From: UBA6100 sp049658145
GTDB lineage: Bacteria; Actinomycetota; Coriobacteriia; Anaerosomatales; Anaerosomataceae
Direction: 5' to 3'
NCBI GenBank assembly: GCA_049658145.1
Contig: JBASOJ010000044.1
Location: forward strand, 4,601-68,600
Length of the DNA: 64,000 nucleotides
Shown here: piece after piece, positions 34,371 through 43,169 of the stretch
How positions within the stretch are numbered: position 1 is the first letter of the stretch
Layout of the letters: each line of letters begins with the position of its first letter
Notes under the pieces: model-generated
Seen by the model: the letters and a program-made list of their open reading frames with translations, nothing else
Databases searched by the model: none
What the model was told of the DNA's origin: nothing
Position numbers and translations under genes: made by a program

Positions 34371-35456
34371 ATGCAAGTGATACAGAGTGAGAAGGAGAAG
34401 GTGCTCGATCTCACGAGAGAGCAGATCGAGCGCAAGTTCGGCAAGGGTTCGCTCATGCGGCTCGGCGAGAACACGTCGCTGCAGGTCGTCGATGCCATCC
34501 CGACCGGTTCCCTGGCCCTCGATGCCGCTCTCGGTATCGGCGGCGTGCCGCGGGGCCGTATCGTCGAGATCTACGGTCCGGAGTCGTCGGGTAAGACCAC
34601 CCTGGCACTACAGATCGTCGCAGAGGCACAGCGTACCGGCGGCATAGCCGCCTTCGTGGACGCCGAGCACGCGCTCGATCCCGCGTACGCCGCGCGTCTC
34701 GGCGTGGACATCGATGACATCCTGATATCGCAGCCTGATACCGGTGAGCAGGCGCTCGAGATCACCGACATGCTCGTGCGCTCCGGTGCCATCGATGTCA
34801 TAGTCATCGACTCGGTGGCCGCCCTTGTCCCTCGAGCGGAACTCGAGGGTGAGATGGGCGACGTCACCGTAGGCCTCCAGGCGAGGCTGATGAGTCAGGC
34901 CATGCGGAAGCTCGCGGGCTCGCTCAGCAAGTCCAACACGACGTGCATCTTCATCAACCAGCTTCGCGAGAAGGTCGGCGTGATGTTCGGCAGCCCGGAG
35001 ACCACGTCCGGCGGCCGGGCTCTCAAGTTCTACGCTTCGATCCGCATCGACATCCGCAGGATCGACTCGATCAAGCAGGGAACGGACAATGTGGGTAACC
35101 GCGTCCGGGCCAAAGTCGTGAAGAACAAGGTCGCACCGCCGTTCCGCCAGGCTGAGTTCGACATCATGTTCGGCCAGGGCATCTCCAAGGAGGGCAGCCT
35201 CCTCGACCTCGGCGTGGAGGAAGGCATCGTCCAGAAGTCCGGCTCCTGGTATACCTACGGCGAGGAGCGTCTCGGACAGGGACGTGAGGCGGCCAAGGAC
35301 TTCCTGCGGGAGAACTCGGCCCTGCGTGACGGGATCGAGGTCCAGATCAGGGACCACCTCGGACTGCCGGTCAGCAGACGCACACCCGTTGTGGAAGCGC
35401 CCGTGCCCGAGGCGCCGGTCGAGGCGGCGATCGAGGCTAAGCCCAAGAAGGGCTGA
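34371..35456 (+). CDS. recA: Recombinase RecA
   Basis: Strand-exchange ATPase and co-protease for LexA. 361 aa from ATG 34371 after AAGGAGCGGG. Walker A GPESSGKTT, LLQ-region VIVIDSVAAL, and loop residues IFINQLREK and GVMFGSPETTSGG are standard. The C terminus is an Ala/Pro/Glu-rich tail (EAPVPEAPVEA). No intein. It is transcribed from an SOS-controlled promoter and followed after two bases by recX. Confidence 0.98.
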   Translation: MQVIQSEKEKVLDLTREQIERKFGKGSLMRLGENTSLQVVDAIPTGSLALDAALGIGGVPRGRIVEIYGPESSGKTTLALQIVAEAQRTGGIAAFVDAEHALDPAYAARLGVDIDDILISQPDTGEQALEITDMLVRSGAIDVIVIDSVAALVPRAELEGEMGDVTVGLQARLMSQAMRKLAGSLSKSNTTCIFINQLREKVGVMFGSPETTSGGRALKFYASIRIDIRRIDSIKQGTDNVGNRVRAKVVKNKVAPPFRQAEFDIMFGQGISKEGSLLDLGVEEGIVQKSGSWYTYGEERLGQGREAAKDFLRENSALRDGIEVQIRDHLGLPVSRRTPVVEAPVPEAPVEAAIEAKPKKG

Positions 35457-35458
35457 GC

Positions 35459-36115
35459 ATGTCCGATCAGCTTCGCCTGGTCACCGATGTGAAGACCCAC
35501 GGGAGGGCCTCGCATCGCCGTACCGTCTGGCTCGATGATGAGCCATGGCGGGACATGGCGGTCGAGGCCCTACGTGAGTGCGGCATCGCGGCCGGTGACG
35601 AGGTCATCATCTCCCAGATCGACGACCGGCTGCGTGATGCTGAGCCTCGGCTGGCGCGCGAACGTGCGCTGCGTCTCCTGATGTATCGCGAGCGCAGCAC
35701 GCACGAGCTTCACTCGCGCCTCCTGGACGACGGATACCCACCCGATGTGGTCGATCCACTGGTGGCATGGCTCATCGACACAGCCCTCGTCGATGACGTG
35801 CGCTTTGCGGAGGGTTTTGCACGGATGCTGGTTCGCTCGCGGGGCTACGGTCGCGACCGGGCGATGCGCGAACTCCGCAGGCGGGGTATCGACGACGAGT
35901 CGGCCCGCGCGGCACTTGACGCCGCGGCACCGCCCGGGGATGAGGTCGACAGGGCCCTGGTGCTCGCCCGGCGGCTCGCGCGCACACGTGACACCGTCGA
36001 TCGTCTCGCGGCACGGCTCGCACGCCGCGGATTCGCACCCGGGATCGCGCTGCACGCAGCCCGCTCCGTCCTTGCCGACGCCGACCCTGGCGATACGAGC
36101 GCGCACGACACCTGA
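35459..36115 (+). CDS. recX: RecX regulatory protein
   Basis: 218 aa, with three-helix RecX repeats visible in the core (RALRLLMYRERSTHELHSRL; RFAEGFARMLVRSRGYGRDR; a C-terminal RLAARLARRGFAPGIAL). The first 55 residues are a divergent leader. It binds RecA filaments and limits their activity. Co-transcribed with recA, so also under LexA. Confidence 0.88.
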   Translation: MSDQLRLVTDVKTHGRASHRRTVWLDDEPWRDMAVEALRECGIAAGDEVIISQIDDRLRDAEPRLARERALRLLMYRERSTHELHSRLLDDGYPPDVVDPLVAWLIDTALVDDVRFAEGFARMLVRSRGYGRDRAMRELRRRGIDDESARAALDAAAPPGDEVDRALVLARRLARTRDTVDRLAARLARRGFAPGIALHAARSVLADADPGDTSAHDT

Positions 36116-36256
36116 GGCCTCGTTTCTGCTGCTCAGAGCACTTCAGCGGGTTGACGGAAGGCCGCACTCCCGAGTACGATGACCCCGGCAAATGTGATCG
36201 AGACAGTCCCTCATCGTGGCTGTTTCGTATGTGGTTCTTCAGCTATGGAGCGCGCT

Positions 36257-36275
36257 ACCGCCCTCAAAGGGCGGT
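36257..36275 (+). terminator. Hairpin after recX
   Basis: ACCGCCC (36257-36263) pairs with GGGCGGT (36269-36275) around TCAAA; TTG follows. It lies 142 bp past recX, in the otherwise featureless 296-bp gap before rny, so it could instead serve an unseen short transcript. Confidence 0.45.
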
Positions 36276-36411
36276 TTGTCGTGCATCTTCGCACAGGTCC
36301 CACATACGCCGATCCCACGCGCCGGACGAGATCGATCGTTCGGCGTTCGCGTTTCACACGAGCCGTTGAAACGACAGTCGAACGCTTCTCAAAGCAAGGG
36401 AGGGACGCGCA

Positions 36412-37944
36412 ATGGGCCCGGTAGTGTACGCACTGATCGGTCTGGCTCTCGGCGTCGTCCTCGGCTTCATCATCAACCGCTTCCTGGTCGCCGGTAAGGC
36501 CAACCAGGCCCGCGAAACCGCGGAACGCATGCTCGCCGATGCGGAGAAGCAAGCCGAGACGACCAAGAAAGAGATACTCCTCGAAGCCAAGGACGAGATA
36601 TTCCACCTCAAGGCACTGTCCGAGGAAGAGGCCAAAGAACGGCGCAAGGACATCACAGCGATGGAGACGCGGCTGCTGCAGCGCGAGGAGTCCATCGAGC
36701 GTCGCGCTGAGTCGCTCGACAAGCGCGAGCACCAGCTCTCGAGCCAGATGGGTCAGATCACCAAGCGTGAGAAGGACCTTGAAGACGCCATCGCCGAAGA
36801 GAAGTCGCGTCTCGAGGCGCTCGCGGGCATGTCCTCGGACCAGGCGAAGACCGTGCTTCTCGACCGTATCCGCCAGGATGTGAGCCACGACGCCGCTGTC
36901 ATCATCCGTGAGGGCGAGCAGCGCGCGCGCGAGGAAGCGGACCGCAAGGCGCGCAACATCATCAGCATCGCCATCGGCCGAGTCGCGGCTGACCACACCG
37001 CCGAGTCGACCGTCTCGGTCGTGCACATCCCGTCGGACGACCTCAAGGGACGCATCATCGGCCGCGAGGGTCGCAACATCCGCGCCTTCGAGCAGCTCAC
37101 TGGCATCAACCTCATCATCGACGACACGCCCGAGGCGGTCATCCTCTCAAGCTTCGATCCGGTCCGGCGTGAGGTCGGCCGCATCACCCTCGAGAACCTC
37201 ATCGCTGACGGCCGGATCCACCCGGCACGTATCGAGGAGATGTTCAAGAAGGCCGAGGCGCTCGTCGACCAGCAGGTCCGCGAGGCCGGTGAGCAGGCCG
37301 TCTTCGATGCCGGTGTTCACAACCTCCACAGCGACATCGTGCGCACGCTCGGCCGGCTCCGCTACCGCACCAGCTACGGCCAGAACGTGCTCAACCACTC
37401 ACTGGAGGTCGCGTACCTCTCGGGCGTGGTCGCCGCGGAGCTCGGTCTCGATCCGGCGCTCGCCAAGCGCGCTGGTCTGCTGCACGACCTCGGCAAGGCC
37501 ATCGACCACGAGATCGAGGGCCCGCACGCGGTCATCGGCGCCGATCTCGCGCGTCGTCTCGGCGAGAACAAAGAAGTCGTGCACTGCATAGAGGCGCACC
37601 ATGGCGATATTGAGCCCCAGACGGTCGAGGCCGTCATCGTCCAGGCCGCCGACGCGATCTCCGCAGCTCGACCGGGCGCACGCCGTGAGACGCTCGAGAG
37701 CTACATCAAGCGGCTTGAGAAGCTCGAGGCGCTGGCCGAGGCCCATAAAGGCGTCGAGAAGTCCTATGCGATGCAGGCCGGGCGCGAGATCCGCGTCATG
37801 GTCAAGCCCGAGGAGATCAGCGACGCCGATGCGACGCTCATGGCCCGAGATCTTGCCAAGCAGATCGAGGAAGAACTGCAGTATCCCGGACAGATCAAGG
37901 TTATGATCATCCGCGAGAGCCGCGCGATCGATTACGCGAAGTAG
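36412..37944 (+). CDS. rny: Ribonuclease Y
   Basis: Membrane-anchored endoribonuclease that starts mRNA decay. 510 aa: N-terminal membrane helix (residues 3-24), a long coiled coil (about 25-200, rich in Glu/Lys/Arg), a KH domain (IPSDDLKGRIIGREGRNIRAFE), and an HD domain with HSLEVAYLSG and LHDLGKAIDHE as metal ligands. The RBS is AAGGGAGGG. The perfect GC hairpin after it suggests it is monocistronic. Confidence 0.96.
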   Translation: MGPVVYALIGLALGVVLGFIINRFLVAGKANQARETAERMLADAEKQAETTKKEILLEAKDEIFHLKALSEEEAKERRKDITAMETRLLQREESIERRAESLDKREHQLSSQMGQITKREKDLEDAIAEEKSRLEALAGMSSDQAKTVLLDRIRQDVSHDAAVIIREGEQRAREEADRKARNIISIAIGRVAADHTAESTVSVVHIPSDDLKGRIIGREGRNIRAFEQLTGINLIIDDTPEAVILSSFDPVRREVGRITLENLIADGRIHPARIEEMFKKAEALVDQQVREAGEQAVFDAGVHNLHSDIVRTLGRLRYRTSYGQNVLNHSLEVAYLSGVVAAELGLDPALAKRAGLLHDLGKAIDHEIEGPHAVIGADLARRLGENKEVVHCIEAHHGDIEPQTVEAVIVQAADAISAARPGARRETLESYIKRLEKLEALAEAHKGVEKSYAMQAGREIRVMVKPEEISDADATLMARDLAKQIEEELQYPGQIKVMIIRESRAIDYAK

Positions 37945-37970
37945 GGGAGCATCACCCCGTCTGTTCGGCC

Positions 37971-37998
37971 GCAAGGGGACCGTCCGCGGTCCCCTTGC
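37971..37998 (+). terminator. Strong hairpin after rny
   Basis: GCAAGGGGACCG (37971-37982) pairs perfectly with CGGTCCCCTTGC (37987-37998) around a TCCG loop; TCTTG follows. The 12-bp stem with a UUCG-like tetraloop is a good terminator candidate. Confidence 0.7.
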
Positions 37999-38039
37999 TC
38001 TTGAGAACCGGTGCCGAGCGTGGCAGGCTTGAGGACGAT

Positions 38040-39116
38040 ATGAGCGAACACGACCCACTCATAGACTTCGTGACGTCAGTCTCAGGTGACGGTTACCTCA
38101 AAGTGGAGGAGACCCTCGGCGACGGTTTCGTCCGACTGCGGGTACCCGAAGCCGAGCGGCGTCAGGCAAAGCACGACATCCGCAGCTTCGAGGACATCGT
38201 CATCGAGCTGCTCCGCAACGCCCGTGACGCACACGCACAGCGCATCTTCGTGGCCACCGCCCGAGAGGGTACGGTCCGCTCGCTGACGATGCTCGACGAC
38301 GGCGTGGGTATCCCGCCTGCACTGCACGACACCGTCTTCGAACCACGCGTGACCTCGAAGCTCGAGACCATGGTGATGGACCGCTGGGGAGTGCACGGTC
38401 GCGGGATGGCGCTCTACTCGGTGCGCGCGAACGTCTCCTCGGCCAGGGTCGCCGCGTCCGCCCCGCACAAGGGCTCGTCGGTGATGGTCGTAGCGGATAC
38501 CTCCGAACTCACGGAGCGTGCCGACCAGTCCACGTGGCCGACCGTCGAGCCGGACGAGACCGGTACGCCGCATGTCGCTCGCGGCCCGCACAACATCGTG
38601 CGGCGCCTGGTCGAGTTCGCCTGCGAGCACCCCGAGTTGGAGCTGTACATCGGCACTCCCACCGAGATCCTCGCCACGCTCGTCGCTCTCGGAAGACGCC
38701 ATCTCGACGCCGCCGACCTCATGTTCTGCGAGAACCTCGACCGCCTCGTGGTCTGGCAGCGGCCTGCCGCGTGTGCCGATGCGGCGGAGCTCGGCGACAT
38801 CGCGTCCAACATCGGCATCCCGGTCTCGGAACGTACCGCACACCGCGTCCTCGCCGGTGAGTTGGCCCCACTTGAACCCGTCCTCGCGCAACTCATCACG
38901 GAGGACGAGCCCGATCCCAGGCCCGCGCCGGACATCTACCGGGACCGTCGTTCGCTCCACATCCACCACGCGGACCTCGTGGCGTTTCGTGCCGAGCTCC
39001 AGAAGGCGTTCGACGTGCTCGCCGAGCGCTACTACCTCAACCTCAAGGGCGAGCCGAAGGTCACGGTGGGCCGCGATGCCATAAGCGTGCGCTTCCCGGT
39101 AGAGAAGGACGACTAG
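38040..39116 (+). CDS. GHKL-fold ATP-binding protein of unknown function
   Basis: 358 aa from ATG 38040 after TTGAGGACGAT. The N-terminal third is a GHKL (HSP90/MutL/histidine-kinase-like) ATPase: N box IELLRNARDAHA (55-66), G1 LDDGVGIP (85-92), and G2-like WGVHGRGMALYS (116-127). There is no HisKA or receiver domain and no MutL C terminus. Residues 180-358 have no motif I can name. It lies between rny and spoVS. That context, and the lack of a phospho-acceptor, suggests an ATP-driven switch or MutL/HSP90-like clamp rather than a sensor kinase. Function unknown. Confidence 0.75.
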   Translation: MSEHDPLIDFVTSVSGDGYLKVEETLGDGFVRLRVPEAERRQAKHDIRSFEDIVIELLRNARDAHAQRIFVATAREGTVRSLTMLDDGVGIPPALHDTVFEPRVTSKLETMVMDRWGVHGRGMALYSVRANVSSARVAASAPHKGSSVMVVADTSELTERADQSTWPTVEPDETGTPHVARGPHNIVRRLVEFACEHPELELYIGTPTEILATLVALGRRHLDAADLMFCENLDRLVVWQRPAACADAAELGDIASNIGIPVSERTAHRVLAGELAPLEPVLAQLITEDEPDPRPAPDIYRDRRSLHIHHADLVAFRAELQKAFDVLAERYYLNLKGEPKVTVGRDAISVRFPVEKDD

Positions 39117-39117
39117 C

Positions 39118-39147
39118 GGCCTTCGACGGCCTTCGACGGCCTTCGAC
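39118..39147 (+). repeat. Three tandem copies of a 10-bp unit
   Basis: GGCCTTCGAC is repeated three times without change, immediately after the GHKL gene's stop codon. Replication slippage is the simplest origin. The unit is partly self-complementary but forms no long stem. Confidence 0.8.
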
Positions 39148-39297
39148 GATCCAAGAGGGATGCGCTCGGCACTGCAGTTGCGATATACTCCCGCCAGGCC
39201 GCCTCCTGCGGCTCTAGAACACCAGCAGCCAACGACACACCAGCGGTCCCTGCACTCGACACACCACCGTATTCGCAGCACAGGAGGCACCATCGTC

Positions 39298-39573
39298 GTG
39301 GAAGTCCTCAAGGTCTCCAGCAAATCCAGCCCCAACTCCGTCGCAGGCGCTCTCGCTGGCGTCATCCGGGAGCAGGGCGTCGTCGAGATCCAGACCGTCG
39401 GTGCGGGGGCCCTCAATCAGGCCGTCAAGGCCATCGCCATCGCACGCGGCTTCGTCGCCCCCATGGGCATGGACCTCATCTGCACGCCCGCCTTCGCCGA
39501 CATCGAGATCAACGGCGAAGAGCGCACCGCCATCCGCCTCCTTGTGGAGCCGCGCCAACCGCATCACGCGTGA
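39298..39573 (+). CDS. spoVS: Stage V sporulation protein S (SpoVS)
   Basis: 91 aa from GTG 39298, downstream of CAGGAGG. The sequence is almost the family consensus: MEVLKVSSKSSPNSVAGALA, GAGALNQAVKAIAIARGF and a C-terminal NGEERTAIRLLVEPR. SpoVS is an Alba-like nucleic-acid-binding protein that affects septation and coat assembly in Bacillus, but it also occurs in non-sporulating bacteria. No other sporulation genes lie in this window. It overlaps the PHP gene by 4 bp. Confidence 0.95.
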   Translation: MEVLKVSSKSSPNSVAGALAGVIREQGVVEIQTVGAGALNQAVKAIAIARGFVAPMGMDLICTPAFADIEINGEERTAIRLLVEPRQPHHA

Positions 39574-40412
39574 GCGCCATGCCGGGCCCCGACCTTCATC
39601 TGCACTCCACTGCCTCTGATGGTGTCCTCACGCCCGCCGCGATCGTCGAGCTGGCGGCCCGAGTGGGCTGTCCGGCCATCGCGATCACCGATCACGATTC
39701 GGTCGACGGGGTCACGGAGGCCCTCGAGGCGTCCGCACACACGTCCGTCACCGTGATCCCCGGCGTCGAGCTCTCCGCAGGCATGGGCGAACGCGACCTG
39801 CACCTCCTCGGGTATCACATCGACCACACCGACCCCGCGCTTCTGGCGGCGCTCCAGCGGCTCCGCACGCTGCGGGTCGAACGTGCTGAGCGCATCGTCA
39901 GTTCACTGCATGCGGCGGGGCTGTCGCTCGGCCTGGACGACGTCCTCGGGTTGGCCGATGGCGGCGCGGTCGGACGCGCACACATCGCGCAGCTCCTCGT
40001 GTCATCGGGACAGGCCACCTCCGTCGAGGACGCGTTCCGGCGCTTGCTGGGGCGCTCGGCACCGCACTTTGTTCCCAAGCCTCTGTGCTCGCCCGCCGAG
40101 GTGATCGGCTGGATACGCAACGCGGGTGGCGTCGCGGTATTGGCACACCCCGGACTGAGGGATGTCGACGACCTCGTCCCGGGGCTCGTCGATGCCGGTC
40201 TGGCCGGCATCGAGGCCTATCACTCGGCCCACGATGCCGAGACCGTGCAGCACTACGTGCGCATGGCGGAGCAACTCGGCCTCATCGTCACCGGCGGATC
40301 GGACTTCCACGGACTCGACCGCAAGGGCGACCACATCGGCTCGGCGAACGTCCCCGCCGAAGTCGTGGACCTTCTCGCCGCCGCGCACGCGCGGGAGCTG
40401 GATGCCCGATGA
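39570..40412 (+). CDS. PHP-domain phosphoesterase
   Basis: 280 aa; GTG 39570 (GTGA overlap with spoVS) or ATG 39579. Metal-binding PHP motifs are present: DLHLHSTASDG (about 7-17), ITDHDSVDG (about 37), GVELSA with a ligand Glu, and HPGLRDVDD and GSDFHG in the C-terminal half. It is close to the TrpH/YciV group, which acts on 3',5'-nucleotide bisphosphates or 5'-phosphorylated RNA. It is too small and lacks the other domains for a polymerase-associated PHP. Confidence 0.85.
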   Translation: MSAMPGPDLHLHSTASDGVLTPAAIVELAARVGCPAIAITDHDSVDGVTEALEASAHTSVTVIPGVELSAGMGERDLHLLGYHIDHTDPALLAALQRLRTLRVERAERIVSSLHAAGLSLGLDDVLGLADGGAVGRAHIAQLLVSSGQATSVEDAFRRLLGRSAPHFVPKPLCSPAEVIGWIRNAGGVAVLAHPGLRDVDDLVPGLVDAGLAGIEAYHSAHDAETVQHYVRMAEQLGLIVTGGSDFHGLDRKGDHIGSANVPAEVVDLLAAAHARELDAR

Positions 40413-41743
40413 AGTCCTACTTCGTACGCACCCTCGGCTGCCAGATGAACAAGCACGACTCCGAGCGGATCGCGGGGCTCCTCGAGCAGCGAGGCCTCGT
40501 TGTGGCCGACAGTCCGGAGTCCGCGGACGTCATCGTGTTCAACACCTGCTGCGTACGAGAGACGGCCGATGACCGCCTGTACGGCCAGGTCTCATCGCTC
40601 AAGGCGCTCAAGACCGGCGGGCGACCGGACGTCATCATCGCCGTCGGCGGATGCGTCGGCCAGCGTGACGGAGCCGACGTGCTCAAGCATGCCCCGCACG
40701 TCGACGTCGTCTTCGGCACGCACAACATCCACGAGCTTCCCGCCCTGTTGGATGCGGCCGAATCGGGCCGGCCCGCGATCAGCGTCCTGGATGGGGGAGA
40801 CCGCTTCGCGAGCGACCTCCCCTCGGCACGTGACTCCGCGTGCCATGCGTGGGTCTCGATCACCGTCGGCTGCGACAATCACTGCGCGTACTGCATCGTC
40901 CCCACCGTGCGCGGACCGGAGCGGAGCCGCGCGCTCGAGGATGTCGTGGACGAGATCACCGCACTCGTCGCCGATGGCGTGGTCGAGGTCACCCTCCTCG
41001 GCCAGAACGTCAACTCGTTCGGCAGGGACCGCTACGGGGAACCGCGGTTCGCCGAGCTGCTCCGCGCGGTCGCGGCAACGGGCGTTCGCCGGATCCGCTT
41101 CGCGACGAGCCATCCCAAGGACTTGAGCGACGACACGATCCTGGCTATGGCCGAGGTCCCGGCGATCATGCCGTACCTGCATCTGCCGGTGCAGCATGGC
41201 TCGAACCGCATCCTCGCGGCCATGAACCGCCGCTACACGCGCGAGCAGTACTTCGCGCGCATCGAGGCGCTCCGGACCGCCATCCCCGGCATCACCCTGT
41301 CCACCGACATCATCGTGGGCTTCCCGGGTGAGACCGAGGACGACTTCGCGGACACACTCGACCTCGTGGGCCGCGTCGGTTTCGACCACGCGTTCACGTT
41401 CATCTACTCGCCGCGTGAGGGGACGCCCGCCGCTGTTCTGCCCGAGACGGTCACGCGCGAGGTGGCTCAGGAGCGCTTCGACCGTCTGGCGACACTGGTG
41501 CGGGACCTCTCCTTCTCCTCGAACGAGCGCGAGGTCGGAGCGGTGCGTAGCTGCCTCATCGAGGGCGCCTCGCGCCGCGACACCGCCGTCCTGGCCGCCC
41601 GCACGTCCCACAACAAGCTGGTACACCTGCCCGTTCCCTACGGCATGCGAGCCGACGAGATGGCGGGTACGGTGCACGATGTGCGCATCATCGGCGCACA
41701 CCCGTGGTTCCTCACCGGCGAGTTCGCCCGGGGACAGCGTTAG
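40409..41743 (+). CDS. miaB: tRNA-2-methylthio-N6-dimethylallyladenosine synthase
   Basis: Radical-SAM methylthiotransferase modifying A37 of tRNAs reading U-starting codons. 444 aa: UPF0004 domain (YFVRTLGCQMNKHDSER), radical-SAM CDNHCAYC with IVPTVRGPERSR, and a TRAM domain near the C terminus. Start ATG 40409, overlapping the PHP gene by 4 bp. miaA, which makes its substrate, is encoded one gene downstream. Confidence 0.95.
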   Translation: MKSYFVRTLGCQMNKHDSERIAGLLEQRGLVVADSPESADVIVFNTCCVRETADDRLYGQVSSLKALKTGGRPDVIIAVGGCVGQRDGADVLKHAPHVDVVFGTHNIHELPALLDAAESGRPAISVLDGGDRFASDLPSARDSACHAWVSITVGCDNHCAYCIVPTVRGPERSRALEDVVDEITALVADGVVEVTLLGQNVNSFGRDRYGEPRFAELLRAVAATGVRRIRFATSHPKDLSDDTILAMAEVPAIMPYLHLPVQHGSNRILAAMNRRYTREQYFARIEALRTAIPGITLSTDIIVGFPGETEDDFADTLDLVGRVGFDHAFTFIYSPREGTPAAVLPETVTREVAQERFDRLATLVRDLSFSSNEREVGAVRSCLIEGASRRDTAVLAARTSHNKLVHLPVPYGMRADEMAGTVHDVRIIGAHPWFLTGEFARGQR

Positions 41744-41745
41744 CA

Positions 41746-41781
41746 CCCGGGCCACCGCGGGAATGCTCACGGTGGCCCGGG
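41746..41781 (+). promoter_or_regulatory. 12-bp perfect hairpin overlapping a ribosome binding site
   Basis: CCCGGGCCACCG (41746-41757) pairs exactly with CGGTGGCCCGGG (41770-41781) across a 12-nt loop, three bases after the miaB stop. The right arm shares its last GGG with GGGAGGTGAG, the Shine-Dalgarno sequence of the LigB-AMMECR1 gene (ATG 41793). It could end the miaB message or modulate translation of the next gene. Confidence 0.55.
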
Positions 41782-41792
41782 AGGTGAGCAGT

Positions 41793-43166
41793 ATGGACGG
41801 GACCGTGCTCGGCATCATCGCACCACACCCCCCGATCATGGTTGCCGAAGTGGGTGGTGAGCGTGCCGGCGTGACCGCCGATTCAGCGGAGGCCATGGCG
41901 GTGGCGGAGCGGGCGCTCGCGACCTTCGATCCAGACACGATCGTGCTCATGTCGCCGCACGCGCCCGTGGCGCGCGACGCGTTCGTCATCGACACGAGTC
42001 AGACGCTTGCCGGAGATCTCGGCGCGTTCGGCGCCCGCCAGGTCCGCATCGCGCCTGCCGGAGATCCGATGCTCGCGGAAGCGATCATGGACGAGGCGGC
42101 AGAGGCCGGCATCCCCGTGGTGCCGCGCTCGGTGAGCCCGAATCTCGACGCGGGCCTCCTCGACCACGGCGCCCTTGTGCCGCTGAGCTTCCTCGACCGG
42201 CAGTCCCGCTATCCGGTCGTGGAGCTGTCGCTGTCGTTCATCCCGCTCCACACGCACCGCCTGCTCGGAGTTGCCGTCCGGCGGGCCGCAGACCGCCTTG
42301 GACGCCGCGTCGCGTTCGTGGCCAGCGGTGACTGCAGCCACCGGCTCACGCGCGACGCACCCGCCGGCTTCTCTCCACGTGGCGCCGAGTTCGACACCGA
42401 ACTGGTCCGCATCCTGGGGACCGGCGCGTTCGAGGAACTCGAGCACATCGCACCCTCGCTCATCGAGGCCGCAGGGGAGTGCGGACTGCGCTCGTTCATC
42501 ACCCTCGGCGGCTTTCTGGCGGGCAGCAGTGTTCACACGCGTGTCCTCTCGTACGAAGGACCGTGGGGGGTCGGGTACCTCACCGCGCTCTCGGCGTCTC
42601 CTGACCTCCTGGCGGCGCTCGCCACACCCGAAACCGGGCTCAAGGGCGGTATGCCGGGTATGGCCGAATCCCCGCCCGTCGATCTCGCCAGACGCACCAT
42701 CGAGACGTACATCCGTGAGCGCCGCGTCCTCGACGAGCCCGCTGCCGAGGGCCTGCTCTCGTCCCGTCAGGGCGCGTTCGTGAGCCTTCACCGTGGCGGC
42801 ATGCTCCGCGGGTGCATCGGCACCATCGCACCCACGCAGCCGACCCTCGCCGACGAGATCATCCACAACGCCATCCAGGCGGCCACCGCCGACCCGCGCT
42901 TCCCGCCGATACGCGCCGATGAGCTTCACGACCTTGAGATCTCGGTGGACGTCCTCCTACCCGCCGAGCCCGCAACACCGGAGGACCTCGATCCGCGCGT
43001 CTTCGGCGTCATCGTCTCGGCCGACTGGCGGCGTGGACTGCTCCTGCCCGACCTCGACGGCGTGGATTCTGTGGAGGACCAGATCGCGATCGCCCGCGAG
43101 AAGGCCGGGATCCGTCCCGGTGAGACCATCCACCTCGAGCGATTCCGCGTGGACCGTTACCATTAG
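41793..43166 (+). CDS. LigB-like (class III extradiol dioxygenase fold) and AMMECR1 fusion protein
   Basis: 457 aa. The N-terminal half (1-265) has the class III extradiol dioxygenase/MEMO fold pattern: IIAPHPPIM (His about 11), SPHAPVARDAF, DHGALVPLSFL and SGDCSHRL. The C-terminal 180 residues are an AMMECR1 domain (GAFVSLHRGGMLRGCIGTI, then ISVDVL). This pairing is known as part of the AmmeMemoRadiSam group, whose radical-SAM member is not in this window. The reaction is unknown. The ATG was chosen for its ideal GGGAGGTGAG. miaA follows after three bases. Confidence 0.82.
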   Translation: MDGTVLGIIAPHPPIMVAEVGGERAGVTADSAEAMAVAERALATFDPDTIVLMSPHAPVARDAFVIDTSQTLAGDLGAFGARQVRIAPAGDPMLAEAIMDEAAEAGIPVVPRSVSPNLDAGLLDHGALVPLSFLDRQSRYPVVELSLSFIPLHTHRLLGVAVRRAADRLGRRVAFVASGDCSHRLTRDAPAGFSPRGAEFDTELVRILGTGAFEELEHIAPSLIEAAGECGLRSFITLGGFLAGSSVHTRVLSYEGPWGVGYLTALSASPDLLAALATPETGLKGGMPGMAESPPVDLARRTIETYIRERRVLDEPAAEGLLSSRQGAFVSLHRGGMLRGCIGTIAPTQPTLADEIIHNAIQAATADPRFPPIRADELHDLEISVDVLLPAEPATPEDLDPRVFGVIVSADWRRGLLLPDLDGVDSVEDQIAIAREKAGIRPGETIHLERFRVDRYH

Positions 43167-43169
43167 CCG

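Noticed and set aside
38040..39116. A histidine kinase
   Set aside because: GHKL motifs are present, but there is no phospho-acceptor helix, and the ATPase is at the N terminus.
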